Under the pieces are notes generated by a model, which did no database searches, had not been told where the DNA came from, and was given only the letters and a program-made list of their open reading frames with translations. This document shows, piece after piece, positions 51,915 to 59,501 of a DNA stretch of 64,000 nucleotides. Positions within the stretch are counted from its first letter, which is position 1. Each line of letters begins with the position of its first letter. The translations under genes were made by a program, and so were the position numbers. Source of the stretch: Microbacterium sp. LCT-H2 (GTDB taxonomy: Bacteria; Actinomycetota; Actinomycetes; Actinomycetales; Microbacteriaceae); the NCBI RefSeq assembly GCF_001866135.1, contig NZ_MODW01000006.1, positions 62,001 through 126,000 on the forward strand, read 5' to 3'.

Positions 51915-52159
51915 CGCTCGATGGCTCGCACCTGCGGGCCAGCGTCACAGTCACCTCGAAGTGATCAGGTGTCTGTCACCTCATCGCGTCCGGCTGCGGA
52001 CGTGTGGTGCCTGCGTGGCTAGACGGGCTTCGGCACGGCGCGAAGTGCACGTGAATCACGGATGCGCTCGGTGACTTCTGGCACGATCTGGCAAGCCGGC
52101 TCCGGCTCGGACAAAGACCGCCTCGAACTGGTGTCGCCGCGTGAGGGCGCGGGTCACCC
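51915..52159. other. Intergenic stretch with no supported gene
   Basis: About 250 bp before the second tad module. An open minus-strand frame here has no signal of coding use. It probably holds 5' control of the broken secreted-protein gene and, at the right end, the tad element. Confidence 0.5.
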
Positions 52160-52184
52160 GCACGGCCCTGTGGATAACGTCCGC
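52160..52184 (+). promoter_or_regulatory. Shared tad element, copy 2 (upstream of the pilin gene)
   Basis: GCACGG, 3 nt, TGTGGATAAC, 1 nt, TCCGC. The TGTGGATAA nonamer (52169-52177) begins 48 nt before ATG 52217, the same distance as copy 1 before tadA. Confidence 0.55.
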
Positions 52185-52216
52185 ACCGCGACGGCTCTCC
52201 GATGCACACTGGCGGC

Positions 52217-52396
52217 ATGATCTCTCGTGCGCGCTCGATGCTCCGTGCCCTTCAGGATGACGAACGGGGAGACGTGCCCGGCTGGGTGCTCGTCACATTG
52301 ATGACCGCGGGCCTCGTCGTGCTCATCTGGGCGGTCGCCGGGCCTGCGCTCACCTCCCTCTTCGAGCAGGCCATCCAGCGGGTGTCGGGGCTCTGA
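52217..52396 (+). CDS. Flp-like pilin subunit
   Basis: 59 aa. A short basic leader (MISRARSMLRALQDDERGD) precedes one hydrophobic helix of about 25 residues (VPGWVLVTLMTAGLVVLIW) and a short amphipathic tail. Size and position before TadE-like genes match Flp-type pilins or DUF4244-like proteins. A processing site is not the classical G/XXXXEY, so the call rests on context. Confidence 0.75.
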   Translation: MISRARSMLRALQDDERGDVPGWVLVTLMTAGLVVLIWAVAGPALTSLFEQAIQRVSGL

Positions 52397-52397
52397 C

Positions 52398-52799
52398 ATG
52401 CGTGCGCCTGCGGGGGTGACCGAAGACCGCGGATCGAATCCGGTGGAGTTCCTCCTCGTCGGCACCCTGCTCACCGCGCTCACCCTCGCAGTGCTGCAAC
52501 TGGCGTTCGCGATCTACGTGCGCAACGTCGTCCATGACGCCGCGGTCGAGGGGGCGTACTACGCGGCTCTCGCAGACACGACAGCCGCGGAAGGGGAGGA
52601 GCGGGCGCGCGAGGTCATCCGTCGCGCGGTCGGCCCCTCCTACGCGGACGACATCACGGTGGCCTCGGCGCGGCGAGCGGGACAGGAGACCGTCGAGGTC
52701 CGGATCCGGACGATGCTCCCGGTGTTCGGCCTCGTCGGCGTCCCTGCGGCCTTGCAGGTGGAGGCCCACGCACCGGCGGAGTCCTTCGATGCGCGATGA
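52398..52799 (+). CDS. TadE-like minor pilin
   Basis: 133 aa. The N-terminal DRGSNPVEFLLVGTLLTALTLAVLQLAF gives the pseudopilin-like helix, with Glu at the position expected for TadE; an outer domain follows. It starts 1 nt after the pilin stop and overlaps the next gene by 11 bp. Confidence 0.85.
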   Translation: MRAPAGVTEDRGSNPVEFLLVGTLLTALTLAVLQLAFAIYVRNVVHDAAVEGAYYAALADTTAAEGEERAREVIRRAVGPSYADDITVASARRAGQETVEVRIRTMLPVFGLVGVPAALQVEAHAPAESFDAR

Positions 52800-53223
52800 C
52801 GCCGGGTCGAGCTCGCTCGAGTTCATCGCCGTCGGTGTGATCATGCTCGTGCCGCTGCTGTACCTCGTGATCGCCGTGGGGTCGGTGCAGGAGCAGTCGC
52901 TGGGCGTCGAGGCCGCGGCGCGGCAGGCCGCACGTGCCATCGCGTCGGCACCCGACTTGTCGGCGGCGGCCGGCCGCGGGGAGCGAGTGCTGGAGGGGAT
53001 CGTCGAGGAGTACGGCATCGACCCCGGCGCGGTCGACGTCGAGGTCTCCTGTCGGCCCCGTCCATCGCCCTGCCCGGCGGCGGGGACGACGGTGGTCGTC
53101 ACGGTCTCGACGCGGGTGCCGCTGCCGCTGGTGCCGGGCGTGCTCGGACTCGACAAGGCGACGTCCGTCCCCGTGGAGGCCGTATCGGTGCAGAAGGTGT
53201 CTCGGCGATGGGGCGCGGGATGA
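52789..53223 (+). CDS. Second TadE-like minor pilin
   Basis: 144 aa. SSSLEFIAVGVIMLVPLLYLVI is again a TadE helix with the conserved Glu. Two cysteines (SCRPRPSPCP) near residues 87-94 may form a disulfide outside the membrane. The start at 52789 overlaps the previous gene by 11 bp. Confidence 0.83.
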   Translation: MRDDAGSSSLEFIAVGVIMLVPLLYLVIAVGSVQEQSLGVEAAARQAARAIASAPDLSAAAGRGERVLEGIVEEYGIDPGAVDVEVSCRPRPSPCPAAGTTVVVTVSTRVPLPLVPGVLGLDKATSVPVEAVSVQKVSRRWGAG

Positions 53224-53660
53224 GGGGACGCGTGCCGGCCCTGAAGCAGCACGGAGAGGGCGACGACGACGGGAGCGTGCTGCTGCTCGTGCTCGGCTAC
53301 CTCGTCCTTGCGCTCGCGGTGCTCTTCGTGTGCGTCTGCGCCACCGACCTCTACATCGCCCAGAAGCGGCTGGACGGTCTCGCCGATGCGGCGGCGCTCG
53401 CCGGAGCGGACGGCTTCACGCTGCAGGTGGAGGGGGAGGTGCCCCGGGCGACGCTCACCGACGCGGGGGTGGCCGAGCAGGCGCTGCCGCTCGTCCTCGG
53501 AGCGGGGTTCGAGGCGACCGTCGTCGATGCGGGAACCCCGGACGGTGTGAGCGCGCGCATCACCGTCGCGGCGACCTGGCACCCGCCGCTGCTCTCGCCG
53601 TTCGTGCCGGACGGGGTGACGCTGCAGGCGACGGCCACGAGCCGGACGGCGCTGCGCTGA
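53208..53660 (+). CDS. TadG/TadE-like secretion-neighbourhood protein
   Basis: 150 aa. DDGSVLLLVLGYLVLALAVLFVCVCATDLYIAQKRLDGLADAAALAGADG (residues about 20-68) is the Rv3654c-type motif: helix, then the RLDGLADAAALAGADG turn of TadG-like proteins. AGAAGG lies 10 nt before ATG 53208; ATG 53220 (4-bp overlap) is the alternative. It closes the pilin module. Confidence 0.82.
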   Translation: MGRGMRGRVPALKQHGEGDDDGSVLLLVLGYLVLALAVLFVCVCATDLYIAQKRLDGLADAAALAGADGFTLQVEGEVPRATLTDAGVAEQALPLVLGAGFEATVVDAGTPDGVSARITVAATWHPPLLSPFVPDGVTLQATATSRTALR

Positions 53661-53903
53661 GTCGCACGCCGAGCGTTCGCCGTCTGCCCGACGAGGCCTC
53701 TCGATCGTCCGCGATGTCTGCGTCGGAGGAGGCGTCAGGGACCAGTGCAGCAGACGAGGAATACTGATATGAAACGGACAAAAGTTGTGGTCATGTGAGG
53801 CGTGAAACACTTCATGTGCATAACATTCGGTATCAGAAGTCGCGCTTGCTCAGATGAGCCGGAGCGCAGCGCGCGCATGCATCGTTGTCGAAAGGTCCCG
53901 AAC

Positions 53904-54317
53904 GTGAATGCAAGAGAAGTGAGACCGCGCGGACGACGCAACAACGGGGTGCGAAACGCGGTGATTGCAGCCCTATTGGCGCTCGTGCTCGGATTCGTTG
54001 CCGTACCGACTGCTGCCTTCGCGGCCGACCGGTGGTATGCCTCGGGTGTGGCGAGATCCGAAGGCCAGCCTGCACTCTCCCGGCAGGTGACCCTCAACGG
54101 CGCTCGCGGCGGGGCGGCATCGAACTATATGCGCTTCCATCTGGTCAATACCTACTCCTGGCAGGGCCAGATCGCTAGTTCTGTCGTGGACGGGCACTCC
54201 ACAAGCTTCAGTCATGCGAAGGTCTCGAGAGCTTTCAGCAACTGCTGGTGGGACTACCCGGAAGGGAACATCCCGAAGAGCCAGAAGATCGGCGTTTCAT
54301 GCGCGTACACCAATTGA
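53904..54317 (+). CDS. Small secreted protein of unknown function
   Basis: 137 aa precursor. The leader VNAREVRPRGRRNNGVRNAV is followed by a hydrophobic core and an AFA|ADRW cleavage site near residue 36, giving a mature chain of about 100 aa with two cysteines (SNCWWDYP and VSCAY), likely one disulfide. Arg, Ser and Asn are abundant. GAAAGG lies 8 nt before the GTG at 53904; an in-frame ATG is at 53877. It could be a bacteriocin-like or surface protein, but no family matched. Base use is AT-richer than average. Confidence 0.65.
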   Translation: MNAREVRPRGRRNNGVRNAVIAALLALVLGFVAVPTAAFAADRWYASGVARSEGQPALSRQVTLNGARGGAASNYMRFHLVNTYSWQGQIASSVVDGHSTSFSHAKVSRAFSNCWWDYPEGNIPKSQKIGVSCAYTN

Positions 54318-55036
54318 GCTCCGGGTCACGTCGCGTGCGAGTGGTCACTGGAGCGGCGATAGCGGCAGCTGCGATCGTCGGCGTTGGACTAGGCGTCACC
54401 ACCCAGGGCGGCGCCCCGGTGGCGCGAGGTCCACGGATGGCAGCCGCTGCTGCGGTGATCGACAGGCTGGGGAGCGTAGAGAGGCCCACTGACGTGCTCC
54501 CGGCTGGTATCGACCTTGAGGAACTGGATGAGACCGTCGATTCGACGAGTATCCGTCTACTAGGTCAGGACGAGGTGTCTTCATATTGGATGGGTACGAA
54601 AGAGGGTGGCGATGTCTGTCTGATCACGGACTTCGTACAGGACGTGTCGGCGGTGGCCTGCACCAGTCCGGAGCGATTGCAGCAGAAGGGCATGGCCTGG
54701 TCCCTCGCGGGGGACCCCGCATCGGACGGCTATCGGGCAATTGTGGCATTGGTGTTGCCTGACATCGCCGCGCCGGACGAGATGCGAGTAAACCTCGTGA
54801 AGACCGCTGCGGAGCTTCCGGATCGCGCCGAAGCAGAAGCGACGCGGGTGTGGGATGAGGTGTCCCCAAATTTGCTGATCGCGGACGCTTCAGCCCTCGA
54901 TCCCCGCCTGCAGTACGTGATCCCTTTCAGTCAGCCATCGGATGAGTCGGCCGTCAATGCGGTTGGCATCACCTTCGTCTTTGATCCATCGACGGTGCCG
55001 GCAACCAAGAGGCTCGAGAAGAGGTCGACTGACTGA
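54299..55036 (+). CDS. Membrane-anchored exported protein of unknown function
   Basis: 245 aa: basic N-terminus, one membrane segment (about 15-38), then an outer domain. The segment YWMGTKEGGDVCLITDF ... VACTSPERL resembles VWLAKGKEHPVCFLSY ... SACGSGGTY in the next gene (W, G, VC, AC spacing), so the two outer domains may be related. It overlaps the secreted-protein gene by 19 bp. Confidence 0.68.
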   Translation: MRVHQLSSGSRRVRVVTGAAIAAAAIVGVGLGVTTQGGAPVARGPRMAAAAAVIDRLGSVERPTDVLPAGIDLEELDETVDSTSIRLLGQDEVSSYWMGTKEGGDVCLITDFVQDVSAVACTSPERLQQKGMAWSLAGDPASDGYRAIVALVLPDIAAPDEMRVNLVKTAAELPDRAEAEATRVWDEVSPNLLIADASALDPRLQYVIPFSQPSDESAVNAVGITFVFDPSTVPATKRLEKRSTD

Positions 55037-55434
55037 TGGTGAAGATCTCGAGGCTCGTTCTCGCTCCCGCGACTGCGCTGATGGTTGTGGCGACGAGCGG
55101 GTGTTCAGGCTCTGCCGGAGGCTTCTCCGACCTCACATCCCCGGATGTGGCAGGCATAGAACTGCCGACGAATCTTCCTGAGAACGCGCTCGAAGGGTTC
55201 GAGATAAACAGCGCACGATGGGTAGGTGCGAGCGCTGATGCGGACGTATGGCTGGCGAAAGGCAAAGAGCATCCGGTCTGTTTCTTGAGTTACTCCACCG
55301 AACGCTGGTTCAGCGCGTGCGGGAGCGGCGGCACCTATGCCCTCGGAGAGGAGACGTATTGGATAGTCCCGGACGGCGGCGCCGTCCCGACAGATGCAGC
55401 ACCGGTCTCTCGAAACGTGTACCGGTCTTCATAA
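55036..55434 (+). CDS. Lipoprotein of unknown function
   Basis: 132 aa with a lipoprotein signal: MVKISRLVLAPATALMVVAT then SGC (Cys23). The mature domain has two cysteines in the VCFLSY / SACGSG pattern shared with the preceding protein. The start overlaps the previous stop by one base (TGATG). It is the last gene of the AT-richer trio; a convergent MFS gene ends 28 bp away. Confidence 0.7.
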   Translation: MVKISRLVLAPATALMVVATSGCSGSAGGFSDLTSPDVAGIELPTNLPENALEGFEINSARWVGASADADVWLAKGKEHPVCFLSYSTERWFSACGSGGTYALGEETYWIVPDGGAVPTDAAPVSRNVYRSS

Positions 55435-55462
55435 GGCGCGAAGCGCGGGTCTTCCCGACTGC

Positions 55463-56743
55463 TCAGTCGTCGGCCGGGTCCGGCATGCGCGGGGGCGTCC
55501 GGGGGACGAATCGGGGGATCCAGCGGAGGAACCCGGCGGCGCCGACGAGTCCGATCAGGCCCATGGCTCCCGCGGCGAACGACAGGGACGCGACCGCGGT
55601 GATGCCCGAGACGAGGAGCGGAGCGACCGCGCCGCCGGCATCGGTCAGCGTGCGCCACGACCCGAGGAACGCGGCGGGGTCGTGCTTCGGGGCGACATCC
55701 GCACCGAGCGTGAGGAGGATGCCGCTCGACAGCCCGTTGCCGACGCCGAGGACCGCGGCGAACATGCCGAACCAGAGCACCGCGGAGTCGAGGTCGTGCG
55801 TGACCGACAGGGCGAGGAACCCGGCGCCCATCAGCACCATCGCGGGCATGGCCGCCCAGAGCCGGCCGAAGCGGTCCATCACCTGGCCGCTGGCATAGAA
55901 GAGGGCGAAGTCGATGGCTCCGGACACGCCGACGACGAGGGCGATGGTCGATGCGTCGAGACCCAGCGAAAGGCCCCACAGCGGCAGGACGACCTGCCGT
56001 GCCGACCGCACCGCGGACAGCGAGGCCGCAGCGAGTCCGAGCCGACCGAGCACTCCGCGCTGCCGCCACATCGTCTGGAAGATGCCGGCCCGCTCGACGG
56101 TGGGGATCGACCCGGTCACCGCCTCTCCGCTGTCCTCGGCGAACCGGATCGTCGTCCGCAGCGGGGCGACCGTCTTCTCCGGATCCGGTCCGAAGAGCAC
56201 GAGCGCGACCATGACGACGAGGCAGGCGAGGAAGAACCAGATCGCCGCGGCCTCGGTGCCGAAGAGCTGCAGGAGGCCGGCGGAGATGAACGGGCCGATG
56301 AAGATGCCCAGACGGAAGCTGCCGCCCAACAGGGAGAGCGAGCGGGCGCGGAACGCCAGCGGCACCCGCGTGGTCATGAACGCGTGCCGAGCGAGCCCGA
56401 ACGCCGCGGCGCACAGGCCCAGGAGGAATACGGACGCTGCGAGCACCCCGAGCGACGGCGCGAACACCATGCCGACGGCGGCGAGGATGGCGATGACGCC
56501 CGCGATCACCATCGTGAAGCGCTCGCCGATGCGGCCCACGGCCCAGCCGGCCGGGAGGTTGCCGCAGAGTTGACCGACCACGAGCGCCGAGGCGACGAGG
56601 GCCGCGAAGGCGACGTCGGCGCCCATGGACGCGGCGATCACCGGGATGAGCGGGATGACGGCACCTTCACCGAGGGAGAAGAGGACGGTCGGCAGGTACA
56701 CCATCGGTCCGAACTGGCGGAGGACCGTGGATGCGCTGCTCAC
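55463..56743 (-). CDS. MFS transporter
   Basis: 426 aa, twelve predicted helices in two halves with a charged loop near residue 190-225. The loop between helices 2 and 3 reads GWAVGRIGERFT, the MFS motif A region. It is a drug/proton antiporter-like efflux pump by appearance; substrate unknown. I chose the GTG at 56743, 7 nt after TAGCGT; the GTG at 56752 would overlap that hexamer. Confidence 0.85.
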   Translation of the reverse strand: MSSASTVLRQFGPMVYLPTVLFSLGEGAVIPLIPVIAASMGADVAFAALVASALVVGQLCGNLPAGWAVGRIGERFTMVIAGVIAILAAVGMVFAPSLGVLAASVFLLGLCAAAFGLARHAFMTTRVPLAFRARSLSLLGGSFRLGIFIGPFISAGLLQLFGTEAAAIWFFLACLVVMVALVLFGPDPEKTVAPLRTTIRFAEDSGEAVTGSIPTVERAGIFQTMWRQRGVLGRLGLAAASLSAVRSARQVVLPLWGLSLGLDASTIALVVGVSGAIDFALFYASGQVMDRFGRLWAAMPAMVLMGAGFLALSVTHDLDSAVLWFGMFAAVLGVGNGLSSGILLTLGADVAPKHDPAAFLGSWRTLTDAGGAVAPLLVSGITAVASLSFAAGAMGLIGLVGAAGFLRWIPRFVPRTPPRMPDPADD

Positions 56744-56750
56744 GTCCTTC

Positions 56751-56756
56751 ACGCTA
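56751..56756 (-). promoter_or_regulatory. -10 hexamer of the MFS gene
   Basis: TAGCGT on the minus strand, 7 nt before GTG 56743. Confidence 0.45.
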
Positions 56757-56812
56757 CTCCGGTCGGCGCACGGCCCTGGACATGCCCGTCCCCGCGCGCA
56801 CGGGCGGCACGT

Positions 56813-56818
56813 TAGGCT
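56813..56818 (+). promoter_or_regulatory. -10 hexamer of prfB
   Basis: TAGGCT, 8 nt before ATG 56827; little or no leader. Confidence 0.5.
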
Positions 56819-56826
56819 GAGGTGTC

Positions 56827-57936
56827 ATGCTCGAACTAGATCTCTCCGCCGAAATCCAGGCGCTCAGGCACACCTTCGGCGACATCAGCGAGGTCGTCGA
56901 TGTCAACCGTCTCCGCGAGGACATCGCGCGTCTCAGCGAGGAGGCCGGTGCGCCCGACCTCTGGGACGACACCGAGAACGCCCAGAAGGTCACCAGCGCG
57001 CTGAGCCACCGTCAGTCGGAGCTCGCCCGCATCACCGGCATCGCCCAGCGCCTCGACGATCTCGAGGTGCTCGTCGACCTGGCGAACGAGATGGGCGACG
57101 AGGAGTCGGCGATCGAGGCGCGCAAGGAGCTCCAGACGCTCACCGACCTCATCAACCAGCTCGAGGTGCAGACGCTGCTCGACGGCGAGTACGACGAGCG
57201 CAGCGCCATCGTCACCATCCGCTCCGGCGCGGGCGGCGACGACGCCACCGACTTCGCCGAGATGCTCATGCGCATGTACCTGCGCTGGGCGGAGCGGCAC
57301 AAGTACCCCGTGAAGGTCATGGACACCTCGTACGCGGAGGGCGCGGGCATCAAGTCGGCGACCTTCGAGATCGACGCGCCGTACGCCTTCGGCACGATCT
57401 CGGTCGAGGCGGGCACGCATCGCCTCGCCCGCATCAGTCCGTTCGGCTCCGCGGACAAGCGCCAGACGTCGTTCGCCGCCGTCGAGGTCATCCCGCTCAT
57501 GGAGGAGGCGACCGAGGTCGACATCCCCGAGAGCGACATCCGGGTCGACGTCTTCCGCTCTTCCGGCCCCGGTGGCCAGTCCGTCAACACGACCGACTCC
57601 GCCGTGCGCATCACGCATCTCCCGACCGGCATCGTCGTGTCGATGCAGAACGAGAAGTCGCAGATCCAGAACCGCGCTGCGGCCATGCGGGTGCTGCAGA
57701 ACCGCCTCCTCCTGCTGCAGAAGGAGCAGGAGGCCGCCAAGAAGAAGGAGCTCGCGGGCAACATCACCGCGAGCTGGGGCGACCAGATGCGCTCCTACTT
57801 CCTCTACGGCCAGCAGCTCGTGAAGGACCTCCGCACGGGCCAGGAATCCGGCAACCCGGCCGCCGTGTTCGACGGCGATCTCGACGACTTCATCTCGGCG
57901 GGCATCCGCTGGCGCAAGCGCAAAGACGAGGACTGA
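56827..57936 (+). CDS. prfB: Peptide chain release factor 2
   Basis: Releases peptides at UGA and UAA. 369 aa. The peptidyl-transferase motif is SSGPGGQSVNTTDSAV near residue 245. An N-terminal coiled helical domain (1-110) precedes it. The frame is uninterrupted, so there is no programmed +1 frameshift of the E. coli kind. prfB upstream of ftsE-ftsX-smpB is a common actinobacterial order. Confidence 0.95.
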   Translation: MLELDLSAEIQALRHTFGDISEVVDVNRLREDIARLSEEAGAPDLWDDTENAQKVTSALSHRQSELARITGIAQRLDDLEVLVDLANEMGDEESAIEARKELQTLTDLINQLEVQTLLDGEYDERSAIVTIRSGAGGDDATDFAEMLMRMYLRWAERHKYPVKVMDTSYAEGAGIKSATFEIDAPYAFGTISVEAGTHRLARISPFGSADKRQTSFAAVEVIPLMEEATEVDIPESDIRVDVFRSSGPGGQSVNTTDSAVRITHLPTGIVVSMQNEKSQIQNRAAAMRVLQNRLLLLQKEQEAAKKKELAGNITASWGDQMRSYFLYGQQLVKDLRTGQESGNPAAVFDGDLDDFISAGIRWRKRKDED

Positions 57937-57947
57937 GGGCTCACACC

Positions 57948-57991
57948 CACACGACGAAGGCCCCGGGAGCTCCCGGGGCCTTCGTCGTGTG
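57948..57991. terminator. 44-nt perfect palindrome, bidirectional terminator
   Basis: A palindrome with no mismatch over 44 nt, centred on GGGAGCTCCC at 57965-57974, lies between convergent prfB and the DUF2510 gene (ends 58003). It would form a 20-bp or longer GC-rich stem on either transcript. Confidence 0.8.
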
Positions 57992-58002
57992 GTGAGGCTG
58001 GG

Positions 58003-59325
58003 TCAGCGTGCCGACGCCTCGACCGTCACCCTGGCGACCTCCTGCAGCATCTCGTCCGTGATGACGATCACGTAGGACGGGCTCTCGGCGACGTCGAACG
58101 ACACCGTCCCCTCCGTCGTGGAGCCGGCCTTCTGCTGGCTGGACTCCAGCGTCGCGTCGCCGAAGATGTCGTAGTCGCCCTCGGTACCATCGGCCGTCTC
58201 GACGGAGAAGTAGAGGGGGTTGACGTACGTCGTCCCGTCGAGCGTCTCCCAGGCGACGTCGATCACCAGGTAGCCGCCGTTGTTCGCCTCGAAGTCCGAG
58301 CCGTTGCTCGGTCCGTACGTGGCCGAGCGGATCGTGACCTCGGCGGTGCCCTCGATCTGCGGCACGGCGACCGGCTCGCCGAGCGTGCCCTCGGCGACCT
58401 CCCCCGTGCCCGAGTCGCCGGTGTCATCGGTCTCCGGCGCCGGGCTCTGGCTCGTGCCCTCGTCGTAGTCGGGAAGCGGGACCGGGCGCACGTTGTTCGC
58501 GACGGACACGACGAAGAGGATGCTCACGACGATCGCGACGATCCCGCCGAGCACGGAAACCCCGAGACCGGTGATCCCCGGCCACTTGGTGCCCTTCAGG
58601 AACAGCGAGATGAGGGAGACGATGAATCCGGCCGCCAGGAGGACCCAGGCGAACGGAAGCGTCAGGGGGATGAAGGCGAGGATGAGGCCGAGCGCGGCGA
58701 TCCCGAGGCCGACGAGGCCGAGCACCGACGTCTTCTTCGGCCCGACGGGGGCCGGCGCCTGGCCAGGGTACGGCGCCTGTCCGGGGTAGGCGTTCTGTCC
58801 GGGATATGCACCCTGACCAGCGGGGGCCTGCCCCGGGTAGCCGCCGACGCCCTGCGTGCTCGGGTATGCGCCCGGGGCCGGGTACCCGCCATGAGCCTGG
58901 TACGCATTCGCGCCGGGAGCGGCGGGAGGATAGGTCGCGGCTCCGCCATCGGCGCCCACCGGCGGGACGACCGGTGCCGCACCGGGGAGATCGTGCGCGC
59001 CGGAGGCGGGTGCCGTCCAGTCCTGTGCGGGCTCGGGGGAGACGACGAAGTCGGTCGCGGGCTCGTCCGGGGCGATCTCGCGCTCGGCCGCGACGGTGGC
59101 GGAGGGCTCGGCGGACGAAGCCGCCTCCTCCGCCAGGGGCGCACTGTCGGGCGCCTCGGCTGTGGTGTCGGGGGGGAGGTCCTCTGCGACCGCTTCGTCG
59201 GTCGTCGCAGCGGTCGGCTCTGTCGTCGCGGACGTCTCCGGCGCGAAGTGCTCCGTCCACTGCTGGCCGTCCCACCAGCGCAGGCGCCCGGAACCGTCGT
59301 CGTACCAGCCGGCAGGTGTCGTCAT
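58003..59325 (-). CDS. DUF2510 membrane protein with Pro/Gly/Tyr repeats
   Basis: 440 aa. N-terminal DUF2510 (GWYDDGSGRLRWWDGQQWTEHF, residues 6-27), an acidic Ala/Glu/Thr stretch, then a Pro/Gly/Tyr-rich region (about 130-200) with repeats of AYPGQ type. Two membrane segments follow near 207-275 and the outer C-terminal domain (about 310-440) resembles DUF4352-type beta domains. Function unknown; such proteins may sit at the envelope. Confidence 0.82.
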   Translation of the reverse strand: MTTPAGWYDDGSGRLRWWDGQQWTEHFAPETSATTEPTAATTDEAVAEDLPPDTTAEAPDSAPLAEEAASSAEPSATVAAEREIAPDEPATDFVVSPEPAQDWTAPASGAHDLPGAAPVVPPVGADGGAATYPPAAPGANAYQAHGGYPAPGAYPSTQGVGGYPGQAPAGQGAYPGQNAYPGQAPYPGQAPAPVGPKKTSVLGLVGLGIAALGLILAFIPLTLPFAWVLLAAGFIVSLISLFLKGTKWPGITGLGVSVLGGIVAIVVSILFVVSVANNVRPVPLPDYDEGTSQSPAPETDDTGDSGTGEVAEGTLGEPVAVPQIEGTAEVTIRSATYGPSNGSDFEANNGGYLVIDVAWETLDGTTYVNPLYFSVETADGTEGDYDIFGDATLESSQQKAGSTTEGTVSFDVAESPSYVIVITDEMLQEVARVTVEASAR

Positions 59326-59378
59326 GGGGGTCCCCTCCGTGTGTGCGCTCGCGCGCGGTGGACGCGAATCGACACTCC

Positions 59379-59384
59379 ATGTAT
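59379..59384 (-). promoter_or_regulatory. -10-like hexamer of the DUF2510 gene
   Basis: TATACA on the minus strand, with a predicted leader of about 46 nt that holds GGAGGGG (complement of 59332-59338) before ATG 59325. Confidence 0.4.
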
Positions 59385-59486
59385 AGCAGCGGGCGACGAC
59401 ATCGGTGGGCCTGCGACCACGGCGGAGGAGCGGAGCGGCCTCCTGCGCGGCGGGGTGTCGTGCCGAGGCGGGGCCCGTGGCGCGCT

Positions 59487-59492
59487 TAGGCT
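59487..59492 (+). promoter_or_regulatory. -10 hexamer of ftsE-ftsX
   Basis: TAGGCT, 9 nt before ATG 59502. Confidence 0.45.
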
Positions 59493-59501
59493 CGAATCGC
59501 C

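Noticed and set aside
51976..52218. Minus-strand open frame of 80 codons
   Set aside because: Composition is Arg/Pro/Ser/His-rich with no start signal, and it overlaps the tad upstream element.
53904..54317. Lactococcin-972-type bacteriocin
   Set aside because: The secreted size fits, but the conserved His/Ser-rich and Tyr-rich pattern of that family is not visible, and no matching ABC/immunity pair follows.
56827..57936. Programmed +1 frameshift in prfB
   Set aside because: The reading frame is continuous from the ATG through the GGQ motif to the stop, with no internal UGA.
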